Below are positions 25,687 to 38,615 of a stretch of 64,000 nt of DNA, one piece after another. The notes under the pieces are model-generated. The model saw nothing but the letters and a program-made list of their open reading frames with translations. It ran no database searches and was not told the DNA's origin. A program made the position numbers and the translations under genes. Source of the stretch: Cymbidium sinense (taxonomy: Eukaryota > Streptophyta > Magnoliopsida > Asparagales > Orchidaceae); assembly GCA_021442155.1 (NCBI GenBank), contig CM038217.1, positions 143,837,643 to 143,901,642 of the forward strand, written 5' to 3'. Positions within the stretch are counted from its first letter, which is position 1, and each line of letters opens with the position of its first letter.

Positions 25687-26145
25687 TTATTTTTTTTCAT
25701 TTGGTAGGTTTCTTAGCCATCCCTTGTGGTATTTGCCTAGTCTTTCATGAGATGAACTAGCCTTCCCATAACTTAGGTTTTGTCTCAGCTCAAGTACGGG
25801 CTCGAGTGGTGATTTCCACTGAACAGCTGGAACACCTTCTAGTTGTTTTAACATTTTCACAGTCTTTTTAGAGACTGTGACATGCCATCCTTCATCATTG
25901 ACCGCTTTTGCCTTTATCATTGCAGATGAGATGAGGTGATTACTTTTGTGGATTCTTTCTTTGGACGCACTACATATGTCCGATAATGTGAATTCTCCAT
26001 TTCTATATTTTGCTCTAGCCAATCTTTGAATATAGCAACAATCTTCAATAGGATGGAAAGCACCATGGTATGGGCAATAGTTAAGATTATCGCTTGTCCA
26101 GCCTCTTGGTCTTTTACACTCTAGTTGGAGAGACTTTGAGTGCAT
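25687..26145 (-). pseudogene. gag C-terminal Cys/His segment (element 2)
   Basis: A 152-codon minus-strand stretch with NYCPYHGAFHPIEDCCYIQR and KYRNGEFTLSD, the same family-specific motif as at 1138-1455 in element 1. It continues into a region with GWHVTVSKKTVKMLKQLEGV and PAVQWKSPLEPVLELR. The equivalent in element 1 is less complete. Confidence 0.7.
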
Positions 26146-26171
26146 GTTTAAACAATTTTACACTTTCCCTC

Positions 26172-26960
26172 TTAAAAGAATACTCTTTGTTCTTTCTTTA
26201 GGGTGGGCCATTGAGTCATTGCCTTTGTTATTTTGGTCGCCGCTTCACCTGACCTCGAGTACATCATTACCTCCAAGTATGATGAGCTTGGGTTGTAATT
26301 GAATGATTGTTTTGGTCTTTCTTGATAAACAGGTAGCCTTTCTTTGTCTACGTTATAGACTAACCGCTTACCTGTATCCTTCTTGAATAAAGTGAAATGC
26401 ATTTCACCCTTCTTCGATCCGGAGCTTTTGCTCTTTTAGATTTATCTTGGTGACTATCAGAACGGGATAAATTTAATTTCTCAAATTTAGCCACCCTATC
26501 AAGTACCTCTTGAAATGTGGTAATTCCATGCAAAGATAAGGCCCATCTTATCATCGATGTTGCCCATCGAATTGAATTACATGCTCTTCTTCTAATTGTT
26601 GTTCACATTTCATACTCATATTTTGCCAACGCGATATATCTAGATCGACTCATCTTTCTTCCTCTCAAGAGCGAGATCGAATTGTTGTCTTTTTGACGCT
26701 GAACCTTTAACGAAACATATTTTTCAAGTTTGGCAAAAGTCTTGGGTCATTTGACCTTCATACCGGCAGTTGATCAAAGTAGTCGATAGAATTGACGGAA
26801 TAATAATGCATCATTACCCACTTGTGTTACCACGGGGATGCTTTGGTAGATGTTGCTTAGGATTACCATTTTATCAAATAGATTAAATTTTGGCATTGAA
26901 TATCCCTTTGGGTATGGAATTTGATCATACTGCGGGATATGGTGACCTTTGCTCACCAAT
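26172..26960 (-). pseudogene. gag core (element 2)
   Basis: Minus-strand gag domain in pieces: YPKGYSMPKFNLFDK (about 26865-26920), a damaged Trp-Arg region near 26600-26760, ALSLHGITTFQEVLDRVAKFEKL (about 26470-26545), then VYQERPKQSFNYNPSSSYLEV (about 26270-26330). The order matches the gag core of element 1 and of plant gypsy elements in general. Three frame changes are visible. Confidence 0.75.
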
Positions 26961-27241
26961 TTTTACGCCGCTATAACGACTTTGATCTTCTCATTCAAGA
27001 TAATATCAAGTTGAGAGGTTGTCACGCGAGATATAGTTTGTATATTACGAGAAGCGGTTGTCGTGACTCATTTATTTCAATCCTCTTTGAATTTGGACCC
27101 TTGAAGCATGTGAGATCAATTTATTGGAGGATTGTCATGGGCATTACTAGAGCTTGATGATTATTTGGGGGGGGACAGTGTTGGACTGCCATGATATTTC
27201 TCTGCATTAAGCGCATCATTGTCATCGCATCATCATTTTGC

Positions 27242-28251
27242 TCATTTTGTATTCAAGCGAGCGATTTCTTTATCTTTGGCTTTCATCGGCATTGAATTTG
27301 TCTCCCACCCAAAGTGGTAGTATCGCGAAGGTGGATTTTCTTCCCTTTCTTCTTCTTCTTCTTCTTCTTCTTCTTCTTCTCTCTCGAAGACTTCGAGGAT
27401 GCTTCCTCTATTTGAACATTTTGTTGTTCTTGAGGTTGAGGGGAATCTTGTTGCGACACTATGTTGATATTGGCGCACACCAGATGGCTCATCAACTTGT
27501 TGTACCATGTATACTATTTCAATAGTTGTTGCATCCTCCTCTTCTTCTTTGTCCCCTTGGATAGGGATTTCAGATCGACGTCTCCAATGGACTTTTGATT
27601 CCAAGTGTGGAATCGACTTCTTGATTAGAGGGCTTGATCAGTTAACCTCCTCTTGATGAGGAGTGATTGATGACGGGATCCCCTGGAGGATTCTCCAAGG
27701 TGTCTACTTTCATATTCTTTATCATTAGGGGCCCTCTTTTTAGGCTCCCATCATTGATAAATTTGAGTTGGGGCGGATCTCCGAAAATTCACACCAGATG
27801 TCACGCCATTTTTTTGCCCGAAAGTAATTTCTTTTTGAGGCCTAGGCCTCCATACCTGCTTGCCTTTCCACGGGACCTTTTTCGGTGGATATTCACGGAC
27901 ACGGTCAGTGTCACACCGATGCTCACCATGTGGGACATGGATGGTTGGCGTCGCCATTTGAGTTACGGGATGAGGTCTCCTTGGAGGAGCAGTTCTAGCA
28001 TCCTTGATAATAGGATCTTGGTATTTTCTTTTCATCAGCCCTCTCTCCTTGCAACTTGGAGAACCCGATGCACTCGTGCAGATATAGTTTCGGGCTTCCT
28101 CGAGGAGGCTGGAACACGTGGGGTCGGAAGGGCTGGTGACCATAGAGCATTTAACCCTTAAGGTTATCAAATCGATTATGGGTGAGAACACTCCTTCTTT
28201 GGTTCCATTGTTGGTTGTCGGGTTGGTACGCAGTAAGTGTTGAGCGCTCAA
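27242..28251 (-). pseudogene. gag N-terminal region (element 2)
   Basis: Minus-strand open stretches (27242-27604 and 27751-28251) before the gag core. A (CTT)n run at 27348-27380 codes for an uninterrupted Glu (or Lys, in the other frame) stretch. The segment near 27680-27760 matches element 1 at 3190-3300 (ggatcccc…ggattctcca). No domain is recognised; it is called by position. Confidence 0.45.
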
Positions 28252-28870
28252 GACTTCTCTTCATTGCCTAGCTTGCTTCAGATGAAGAAGCTTGACATCT
28301 TGTCTCCCGGGGAAAAGGTTGGTGGCATTATGTCGAGGGACTAGAGCGGTCCCGGTAACCCTCTTCATGATTGGTGTCTCCAAGGGAAGGCGATGATTTC
28401 TTTTAAAGTGATCTGCGGCGGTAGGGTCATTCAACGAGCCTTTTAGAGATTGCGCATGCGGAGACGAGTTTGTCAAGTTGAGGCCTAGCAACTTGCTTGT
28501 TCAAAATAGCTGGGAAGTCAATGCTGCCAAACTTGATGGTAGCCTCGGTGCTTCCAGCATGGATGATGGCGTTGGCCAAACGGATGTTGGCATACTGAGA
28601 GTAACATGACAATGTTACGTAATGTCATTCTGGAGTTTAAAGGTAAAATTTAGCAATTAAAAATAACTGTAATATTACCTTACTTCCAAAAATATAAATA
28701 TGATAAGAAAAACATACTAAGCACATGCACTAAATAAAATCTCAACTGACTTAAGACTTTATTTAAAAAATTTTGAGATTTTCAAGTTTAACTTATCATT
28801 TCTCATTTCATTTTCATTTCATTTTTTTATTCTCCATTGCAATTATAACTTAGATTTGACTAGCCAAAGA
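28252..28870 (-). other. Untranslated leader of element 2
   Basis: Sequence between the primer-binding region and the gag N-terminus. Only short open stretches are present (61-76 codons). An AT-rich part at 28620-28850 resembles 4200-4400 of element 1. No coding signal is seen. Confidence 0.45.
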
Positions 28871-28871
28871 T

Positions 28872-28901
28872 GGAAGAGAAACCTATCCCAGTAGTCCAAA
28901 A
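28872..28901 (-). promoter_or_regulatory. Degenerate primer-binding region of element 2
   Basis: Minus strand reads TTTTGGACTACTGGGATAGG next to the LTR. Element 1 has GGCGACTCCGTTGGGGACACG at the same place. The two align if short C/G-containing bits are missing here, so the site appears eroded by small deletions. Confidence 0.5.
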
Positions 28902-31900
28902 TGGGATCGAAAATTATACCTCTTTGGAAAAAAAAAAGAAAAGAGTTGTTTTTTAAGTGTGGTGATAATTTGAAGCGGATGAATAGTAGATAAGACACTA
29001 CCGAGATTTCGTTCTCATTTGGTGAGAACTTTTTATATTTGGTTCCAAGTTTCCTATAGGCCACATAGTTAATTATCCCTCCCAATAGAGAGCACTTTTG
29101 ATTAAGGTAGTCATGAATCGTTAAAGAATGAGTATATAATTAGAGTGGAGTTTAGAACTTATGAAATTTATTATTTTAATTTAAAACTTTTGTGGAGCGA
29201 TGATGCGAATATAGATCCCATGGTTAGTCATCCGGTATCGTCGTCAGCTTGAGGAGGTAGTCGAATGACTCCGGATCGATGTCGAACACACATGGTTACG
29301 TCGTCAAGGTGTCCTTGTAGACCTGAGTTTTATAAGGGATAATATAAGTCAACAAGCTAACATAGGCTTTTTTGCCCAACCAAATGCATTACATTTCACG
29401 ACTCAAAACAAAGCGTTGGGAACATCTGAGGTGCAGTGTGTAATTTAGTGGTGCCATATCACGCGAACCACGGTCAAGAGCTCAGTTAAATCGCCATTTA
29501 TGTGGTGTCATATCATGGTAAAACCAGAGGAGAACGAGCCGCGTCCTTACGCTTTAGGAATATTTGAGTGTGAAGGTAGTTATGTATTTAATTTGACATT
29601 GGCTCTTTGTGAGCAAAAGTTTTCTTAATTTGTCACCCGAAGACAAACAATTGCGGAGAGGTGGATTAATTTTTTTATTTTTAAGGTTTTAATTTAAATA
29701 ATTCATTTCATTTTTATTTATATTTTTTGATATTTTATTTGAATCTTTGATCATTCTATGATTCATTTAGATTTGAGTATAATGATCATTTATCATTGAA
29801 ATTTTTAATGATAATTGCCCTTCTTGATCATAGGACTAATATCAATTAATAGACATTGTCTACTCTGTTTAATTTTCTACATAGGATCGGGTCATAATTC
29901 GTTATCTCAAGAAGTATAATCCTTCAAAACCTTGTCCACTCTAGTTTGGACATAAAGGATCGGGTTTGGGACTTTTCTTCCTGAGAGTTTGAATTTTAGA
30001 AGCTATGTCAATTGATTCATATCTTATATTATGTGACAGAATTAGCTTCTCATATTAATTTAATTTGAAATTCTTATAATATCAAATCAAAGGTTTTGTT
30101 AACGGACGAAGACCAAACTGATTATATAGATTCTTTTGTATCTTATAATTACTTCAACATGCATATGAATATCTCTTTTGAAAATTGCATGAACATTAAG
30201 ATGTTTAATATTAAAGTTTTGATGTCAAATTTTGATTTTGAGTTTTGTTAACGGACTTGTCGAAGAAAGGGAAGATAGACCTCCTCTATCTTCTTCGAGG
30301 ATTCTAGATTACTTATTTTCTATCATTCTATTGTCAACTCTTGTACATAGAGGATTGGGTTTGAGCTTTTCTTTGAGATCTTGAACTTGAAAAGTTGCAT
30401 TAATGATGTAGATAAATTTATCTTTTGTCATTCTATGATGGAATTAGCTTCTAGATTTACAATAGCACATTTAGATTTTTAGGTTTTGTTAACCCGGACC
30501 CGGTCCTAAGACCAAATAGGGAAGTATAGCATTTGTTCTTTGTTTATTTATCTTGCATTTGGATCACATGTCTTTCTAGATATTTGATTTTTACTTCAAA
30601 TATATACATCAATATCTTCTAAAATTGTATGGACATATGGATGTCGTTAAAATAATCGACATGATGTAATGCAAGCATGATTTTGATATGGGATTTTTTA
30701 GGTTTTGTTAACGGACGGTCCTAAGACCGATGATAGACTCGTATCTTCTTTCGAGAGGATCATAGATTAATTATTTCAAGATCTATAATTCTCCAAACCT
30801 TGTCAATTCTAGATTGTACATAGAGGATCGGGTTTGAGACTTTCTTCTTGAGATCTTAAACTTGAGAGCATACATTAACAATGATGTCAATAGATTTATC
30901 TTTAGTCATTTCATGATAGAATTAACTTCTAAGATTTACAATAACATCATTAGATTTTTAGGTTTTGTTTCCATCCTAAGACCAAACCAAGAAATATAAC
31001 ATCTATTCTTTATATTTGACTTAGTAATTACTCCAACATGCATACGGATATCTCTTCTTTGGGAATTATATGGACATTATAATGTCTAAGTTGGAGTTTC
31101 GATGTTTGACATGGCATAGATGTCAAATTATAAGCATAGGCTTTAACATTATAAATCGATATAGATATTTATCAAATATGAATTTGACCATTTCAAGTGT
31201 TTATCATAGATCAAGTAAAGGTCATTATAAGACTATAAGACACAGTTGACTCTCTATTTTGTCATGAGTCAAGTATAGATTTATCTATAAGATATGCATT
31301 GAATCTTTCATGTACTTGCATGTATCAAGTGAGAGTCCATTGTAAAAATGTGAATGCACATTGCAACAAGTGATTGTCCGTTATGATATAGGCTTCAAAT
31401 CAACTTATCATATATAGATCAAGCATGTGTCTGTTCTTTAACAAATCAAGCATGCATTTTATAGAGTATGAATTTGATTCTTTTCAGTATTTGCATGAAT
31501 CAAATGGTTAAGCAAAAAGAACATTACTTCATAAAGTCATATATTTTATTTAACTTGCATATTAAAGACATTCAAATTAAATAGAATGAGATAACACTTT
31601 GAATATGCACACTGAATCATTTCACTTAAGCATTTTAGCATGAAGCCCTTGCCATTTATTTCCTAAATGACATATGACATGCACTTGTTTCTTTTCATGC
31701 ATTGAGTGTCACATTTTCATTTCTCACCCATTCATATGTCATAATCACCACTTAGGCAAAATGAATTTGAACTTTAAATAAGTAATTGTCATATGCTATG
31801 AAGATTCAGGTAACAACTAAGCTAAGCATAGGTAAGCATACTATCATTGTCATATAGTATGATGAATGAGCTAAGCATGAATAATCATATGCATATACCT

Positions 31901-33974
31901 TCCTTCTTCAAACACTTAGACATTTCACATTTTTTATTTATCAAAATTTTGAGCCTCCTGTCATCCGCATACTTGGAGGCCAGTCCCCACGCAAGAAAGG
32001 GCATGCATGGTGTGTCGTGAGACACCTGACCAAAATTTATTTGTCCATCACACCAAGAAAGGTGTGCATGGGTTACAAAAGATTTCCTTTCCGCGTTGGA
32101 ACAGTGAACACTTATATTATACAATTTTCCCATGTTGGAACAAGCGTGAATAGGTACTTATAAACAGATTTCCGCCGCGTTGGAACAAGTGACAATTGTG
32201 TTTTTCACGCATTGGAATAATGTGAACGGGTACTCATTGCAATCATATTTTCCTGCTACGTTGAAACTAGAAAGTAATTTAACAAATTTACATTCTCATG
32301 TGCATAAAATAGATACCCCCAGTATAGTTTCATCACCATTTCACTGAATTTTGCATTTGGAATACTCAAATAGCGTAACATATGCTTTTAATTGCATGTA
32401 AGCATCTCTCCATAAATTTCTAGCATCTTGAATCACAAAATCCATAAATGAATTTTTACTTCCCTTTCTTTTTATTATCTCCTTTTTTTATAAAATTTTG
32501 GCGACCTATCGGCATCATCCCATGGGGTACCTAGGGCCTTCCATGCGAAAGACATGCATGGTAGGTGTCGTGAGACACCGATCATAAATTTTGATTGCCA
32601 CGCCAAGAAAGGCGTGCATGGGTTAACATAGCATATAAGTTTCCCACATGTTGGAGAAACATGAGTAGACTTATAGTAATAAATTTAAAGCTTGAATTTG
32701 CATAATAAAAAAAAAAGACTGTGTATATTTAATTAAGAGCATAATAATCAAATTTTATAATGACCTCGCTCTCCCCACATATGGGGTTCCATGAGAGGCT
32801 GGGCACGCCAGAAAAGGCGTGCATGGGTGGATGTTGGTGAAAATTTTGATAGCATATCATTTCCCTATTAACAAGATATCAAAATGATAGAAACAGACAA
32901 ATATGCAAGTTAGGACTAAGCTCAAAAGCCAATCATTCCCCCTCTCCTTCATTAACATGGGTTTCAGTTGGAAATTAGGAAGGATCGAGCCTGTTGCTCG
33001 ATTAGTTGGTCAACCAAGAGCGAAGGAACCTGGGGAGTTAGTCGAAGAGGATGATAGAACTTTCATTTTCTAAGTTGAGACGGAGTCGTCGAGCGAGAGG
33101 AAAGAAAATGCCAGGAACAAGAAGAACTGCGTGAGGGAGGATCGTCGTCAAATAACAGAAGAGAGAGCCGATCACAAGGAGCATGAAACTTAGAGCCAGA
33201 AAAGAGAGGGAGAGTCGAATGAAGAGAATGCCATGAATGATGTCAACAAAGGAGATAGCATGAGGGAGAGCCTATTTCTTTTGACCTTTAGGTTAGACCG
33301 CTTAATCCCATTGGCCAACGCAATGTTATTTTTCATTAGTTGGTGCGGGGTTGGTAAGGATAAGTTAAAGGCGGCATTAATTAAATTACAAATTAATATC
33401 ATTTTGCATTAAGTTTTATGAATTTACTTTATGCAATAAACCCTAATAATATGGGTGTTAATTTTAGTTATTTTCCGTTGTGTCGAACGCAACGGCGTGA
33501 TCAATTTTGCGATCGGAGGTCATTCAAGCAATGTCGATGATGGTCGAAGTGAAATTAGGTTTAAATTGTGCGACGTCGTGCTCAAATTGATCGACATTCT
33601 TGCACACATTGTCGGATCAATCACGGAAGGTATTGTTTGATAGATTATGACGTTTCGACGACAATTACACGATCAATTTCACGAACGGGGGTCGTTCAGA
33701 TGTCATCAAGGCTTCCCGACTTCGATATACGCATAATTTCATTAAAAATTGATTTTAATTATTTGATCAATTGTTAATTGATTTGATCTTTTTCATTTAA
33801 TTAATTTTAATATTTTTGACGCATTACGAAGTCGAATTTTTAAATTAAAGCAAATTTAATCAATTTCGATCGATTAGGGGTTTTAAACCCAATTTAAGTG
33901 ATGTTACTTTCGTTAATTATTTATTTTAATTTTTATGATTCATCTGAATTATGTACCATATGTGGAGGTCAATA
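28902..33974 (-). repeat. 5' LTR of element 2 (right)
   Basis: Length 5073 bp, against 5156 bp on the left, collinear throughout. It starts TGGGATCG (TGTGGGATCC on the left) and ends GGAGGTCAATA. It differs from the left LTR by many short deletions. For example, the left 'gttaacccagacccggtccgaagacc' (14965) is 'gttaacggacgaagacc' (30093), and the left 'agaccctgtcaactctaactatc' is 'agacctcctctatc'. Substitutions are fewer than indels by eye. Confidence 0.9.
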
Positions 33975-33979
33975 GACAC
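33975..33979. repeat. Right target-site duplication (gacac)
   Basis: Directly follows the LTR end at 33974 and matches gacat at 13771-13775 in four of five bases. Interrupted PMD coding resumes right after it. Confidence 0.65.
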
Positions 33980-35060
33980 CCCTTACCAGACGTGATGTAT
34001 CATGATCCGATGGTCTAGAGTCGGCATTCAGATGGGTCACACGTACATGCATGCCAGGTGGCTCGGGTGGACTTTCAGAGTCATACCGTCGACGGGAGGA
34101 GTTCTCCCACTTGCGTGCTTATTTTTATTTCGATTGGTCGCTTCTGCGCAGTTCGGGAGGTCCACCTGCAGTATTTACCACTCCTGGATGACCTTGATTC
34201 CTTTAGCATGATGTCTATGGGTGGAGTAGTTCTACATCTATATGTGAGTCGAGAGCCCAACAGGCCAACATGGTGTTGCCTATACCTTGATTTGGGCTTG
34301 AGCATATTCATGTGCGGACTCACATGTTCCATATCCTGGCGACTTCTTTGGTCGGCGTTGGTTTGAGGTATGTGTTGTTAATTATTGTTTCAAATTATGT
34401 AGCTTATATATATGTTTAAACTATTTTTCTGTGTGAAGATGGAATGAGAGTATGTTCGCCAACAGCCAATGATGAATATTGTAGTGTACAAAAATGAGCT
34501 AGATGGCTTGCGGCAAACACATGTTGGATCTGCAGATAACACTTTAGTTCAAATATCATGCATTATATTTTAACATAATTTTTTTACTATATGTGCGGTG
34601 ATATGGGGTCGTGCGGTGGCGGTCACACACATCTATCTACATGCTCGGCGACTTTGACATATGGACGAGTCCCTCTTATTGGAAGAGGGTTGAGTGGCAT
34701 TTACCGATAAAGTGTCTTGTGAGTTCGACCTTATTCCCAGTAGATGTAGTCCCAGTGAGTTTCAAAAGGGTCGATAGTCGGGGTAAAGTGGATGTCGATT
34801 GGGTTGATTATCACCAGTCACACATTGCTACTTGGGAGAGGTGGAGGGATTGCCTCGTCGAGGGCCTAGATGAGGATGTGGGCAGAAGATAATCAATACA
34901 TATGGCGGTTTAGATCGTGGACTTCTCGTATTTATTGGTCGTAGACAAATCCTCACCATTTATGTCGAGCAATGGAGCGTATTTATGTAAGTCGATATAA
35001 GTATTCATCAATTCAATATTTATGTAAGTGCTAATTTTATATACTATTTTTCGTGTAGGA
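33975..35060 (+). pseudogene. Plant mobile domain protein, C-terminal part
   Basis: Continuation of the PMD cut at 13775. Readable pieces: PLPDVMYHDPM, MGHTYMHARWLGWTFR (34029-34078), then, one frame away, VHLQYLPLLDDLDSF (34154-34207), MGGVVLHLYVSRE; then NIVVYKNELDGLRQTHV (about 34478-34530), KRVEWHLPIK (about 34683), VDWVDYHQSHIATWERWRD (about 34796-34854) and SWTSRIYW (about 34917). These follow PMD order (…LQFLPLLRDLD…Y.RELD.L…VEWH.P…DW..YH..YI..W…). A possible 71-bp intron lies at 34368-34438 (GTATGT…GTGAAG). Frame breaks make it a pseudogene. Confidence 0.75.
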
Positions 35061-35825
35061 GCATCGCTGATATTTCGACATCTTTTCACCATACTCGGCG
35101 TTGTGGATGATCACCCTACAGAATGTGTTGATAGGTACCGGATATCACTGATGGCGTGTACATATTGGTGACACATATTACGGATGCTGAGAGTGTCGCA
35201 CACCATGGTGGCGTCCATCTACCGATCAGTCCTTTATATCGTCAGTCCTTCTACATATCACCTACATATTTATGACCACCTATCTTCCATCAAGATGATA
35301 TGCCGCGCCGTGAGGATCTCTTATAGTAGAGGCCACCATGTTCGTGATCTTCATCCTGCCGGGCCAAGAATTTGCAATTGATCGGAGGCGTTAGATGTTT
35401 AGAAGATACTTTTTGTTAATGCATCACGTTTATTTATTTGTTTCATTAGAACTTGAGAGGTCGTACACGCGTTAAATTTGGTTATGTCATAATAAACTTC
35501 TTATTATTTGTCCATTTAAATGAATTTGTTAACTTCATATGATTGTCATCCATTAAACTATTACCAACTTGATGTGGTCGAACCATTTCAAGTTTAAAGC
35601 GTACTTTTTCTTTGTTTTTAAAGTAGGTTTATTACTCTCTTTTAGAAGAATAAAATTGAAGGATTAAGATTTGTTTGATGAGTGAACTCTATGTATAATT
35701 CTTCTTTCCTTCAGTTACTCATCTCACACAAATCACAAAAAAAAAATTAAACCTAATGTCGATTAAGCCCAATTATTATATCCTTAATTAAACTTCTAAT
35801 GATACTTAGTTTTAAAAAATTTCCT

Positions 35826-35875
<50 letters not shown>

Positions 35876-36530
35876 TTAATTGCATTATCATGAACTATAT
35901 TGATATGTAACAATGAACGTTAAATTTATATTAATACAACATTTTATGTAATAATGCAACATCATCTTAATCGTATATATGTCAACAATCGATCAGCGAA
36001 AAAGTTATCCTAATATTTGAGTCACGCCTCAGGGGTGGAACACGCACAAGTTACAAAGTTAGGGTACCTCCATTTTATCATTTTCATTATAAATATGAGG
36101 GTGTCGTGGTCATTTGCTCCCCTAAATAGCTCTCTTTCACCCTTCACTTGCAGTCTGTTAGGCTAAGCAGCTGCAGAGTATCTCGAGGGAAAAAAAAAGA
36201 GAGGTTATAAGATATAAAAGACAATTCATTTCATCGTTGGTGAAGCGAAGCCCTCGATTTGACGGAAATCAGCTATTGGACATCACTAATTGGATTTGGG
36301 CCGATCCATCGCTAGAGTTCGCAACCTCGCGGTACTTTAAAAAAAAATTATTCGGTTCACTCATGAGTCGGATGTGCCAATTCACTTGTGGATCGAAATT
36401 GACTTGAAAAAAATTCGAGCCAAAATTTCAGCTTATAGCTTGACTCATTTGTTTCAAGTTGATCTTGATTCGAGTCAAAAATATAAATTGATTTATTAAT
36501 GATCAACAATCTTCGAGTTAATTTCAGCTC
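35061..36530. other. AT-rich intergenic region with microsatellite
   Basis: No coding domain recognised after the PMD. 35160-35400 may be the eroded PMD C-terminus or a MULE tail. A (TA)n run lies at 35828-35872. At 36085-36200 there is a TATA-like 'cattataaatatgag' followed by a pyrimidine-rich leader-like stretch, but no convincing gene follows. The part at 36300-36530 has repeated 'tcgag(c/t)c' words of a type dispersed in plant genomes; a similar block lies at 52590-53160. Confidence 0.4.
35828..35872. repeat. (TA)n microsatellite
   Basis: About 22 uninterrupted TA units. Confidence 0.95.

Positions 36531-36532
<2 letters not shown>

Positions 36533-36575
<43 letters not shown>
36533..36575. 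repeat. (CT)n microsatellite
   Basis: About 21 CT units. On the minus strand it produces the Arg-Glu run of an accidental open frame (36357-36617). Confidence 0.95.
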
Positions 36576-36577
<2 letters not shown>

Positions 36578-36599
36578 TAAGACAAGTTGCACGTGAATC

Positions 36600-37200
36600 G
36601 TGCAATGACCCTATCATGAATTGAAATCACGATACTCCGCCAGCACCGCAATATTGATTGACCGCCGTATGCCATAATATTTTTATTTATATCATCTTCT
36701 ATGCAGAATATCTCAGTTTTTCTTTAACTATCTATATTTTCATCATATAGGAGAAAGCATTCTGAATTGGCTACTAAACTCTCAAGTCATCAAAAATTCT
36801 TTTCTAGGTATTAAGACTGTCATTTCAATGCTCTTTAACATACTTTTGTCCTTACTAAATATTTTATTACGCTTCAAGCAAACCATTAAATGGATGCATA
36901 TAAGAGTGAAATGGACACAAGCATTTGAAATTAGCTGCAAAAATTATTTCTTTTGACAAATTTTCACCTATTTTCTTATTTTTGAAGCTAATAAGTCTCT
37001 ACCTTCCACCATAAACATTCTTTCCACATAGCAAATTATTAGCAAAATTATTCAATTTCATTCTATCTTCATTATCATTTTCTCTTATTGGACATGTAAG
37101 ATCTTCATGAATATTTAATTTTATAATTTGGTTTCAGGTGATTCAAGAGGATTGGATAAATCAAAATATTTTTTTAGTTAAAAGTCATTCACAATATATG
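36600..37200. other. AT-rich intergenic, nothing recognised
   Basis: No coding potential, RNA gene or repeat structure recognised on either strand. Confidence 0.5.
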
Positions 37201-37461
37201 AATGTATGTGATCTTGTGCTTTTTATTTAAATAAGGTTGATGATCTGCCTTCATTTTTTTTAGTTGGAGCTATATTTTTTTAGGTAAGGTCTATGATGTA
37301 TTTTTTTTTAATTAAAATTTTATTTTTTTAGATAAGGTCAATAGTGTGCCTTTATTTTGATTAAAGTTGTGTATTTTTTTTAAGAATGATGATGTGTCTT
37401 TATTTTGGTTGATGCTATAATTTTTGTATAAATAAAGTTGACAGTGTGCCCAAAGTTGGAA

Positions 37462-38540
<1,079 letters not shown>

Positions 38541-38615
38541 CATGAGTGTGCCTTTGTTTTTTTATTGAATATGTGTTTTTTTTTTTAAATAAGGCTAATA
38601 TTGTGCCACTTTTAG

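Larger units (their letters stand above)
13776..33974 (-). mobile_element. Ty3/gypsy LTR retrotransposon 2, complete but decayed (20.2 kb)
   Basis: Complete structure on the minus strand: 5' LTR 28902-33974, degenerate primer-binding region next to it, gag 25687-28251, protease about 24850-25110, RT 22990-23560, RNase H 22030-22990, integrase 20493-21840, a long 3' non-coding region with tandem repeats, and a 3' LTR 13776-18931. The order PR-RT-RH-IN is Ty3/gypsy. Every domain is interrupted by stops or shifts, so it is non-autonomous as read. Total length 20,199 bp and LTRs above 5 kb are large for the group. It lies inside a PMD sequence that continues on both sides. Confidence 0.9.

Noticed and set aside
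36357..36617. 86-codon minus-strand open frame with an Arg-Glu run
   Set aside because: Produced by translating the (CT)n microsatellite.
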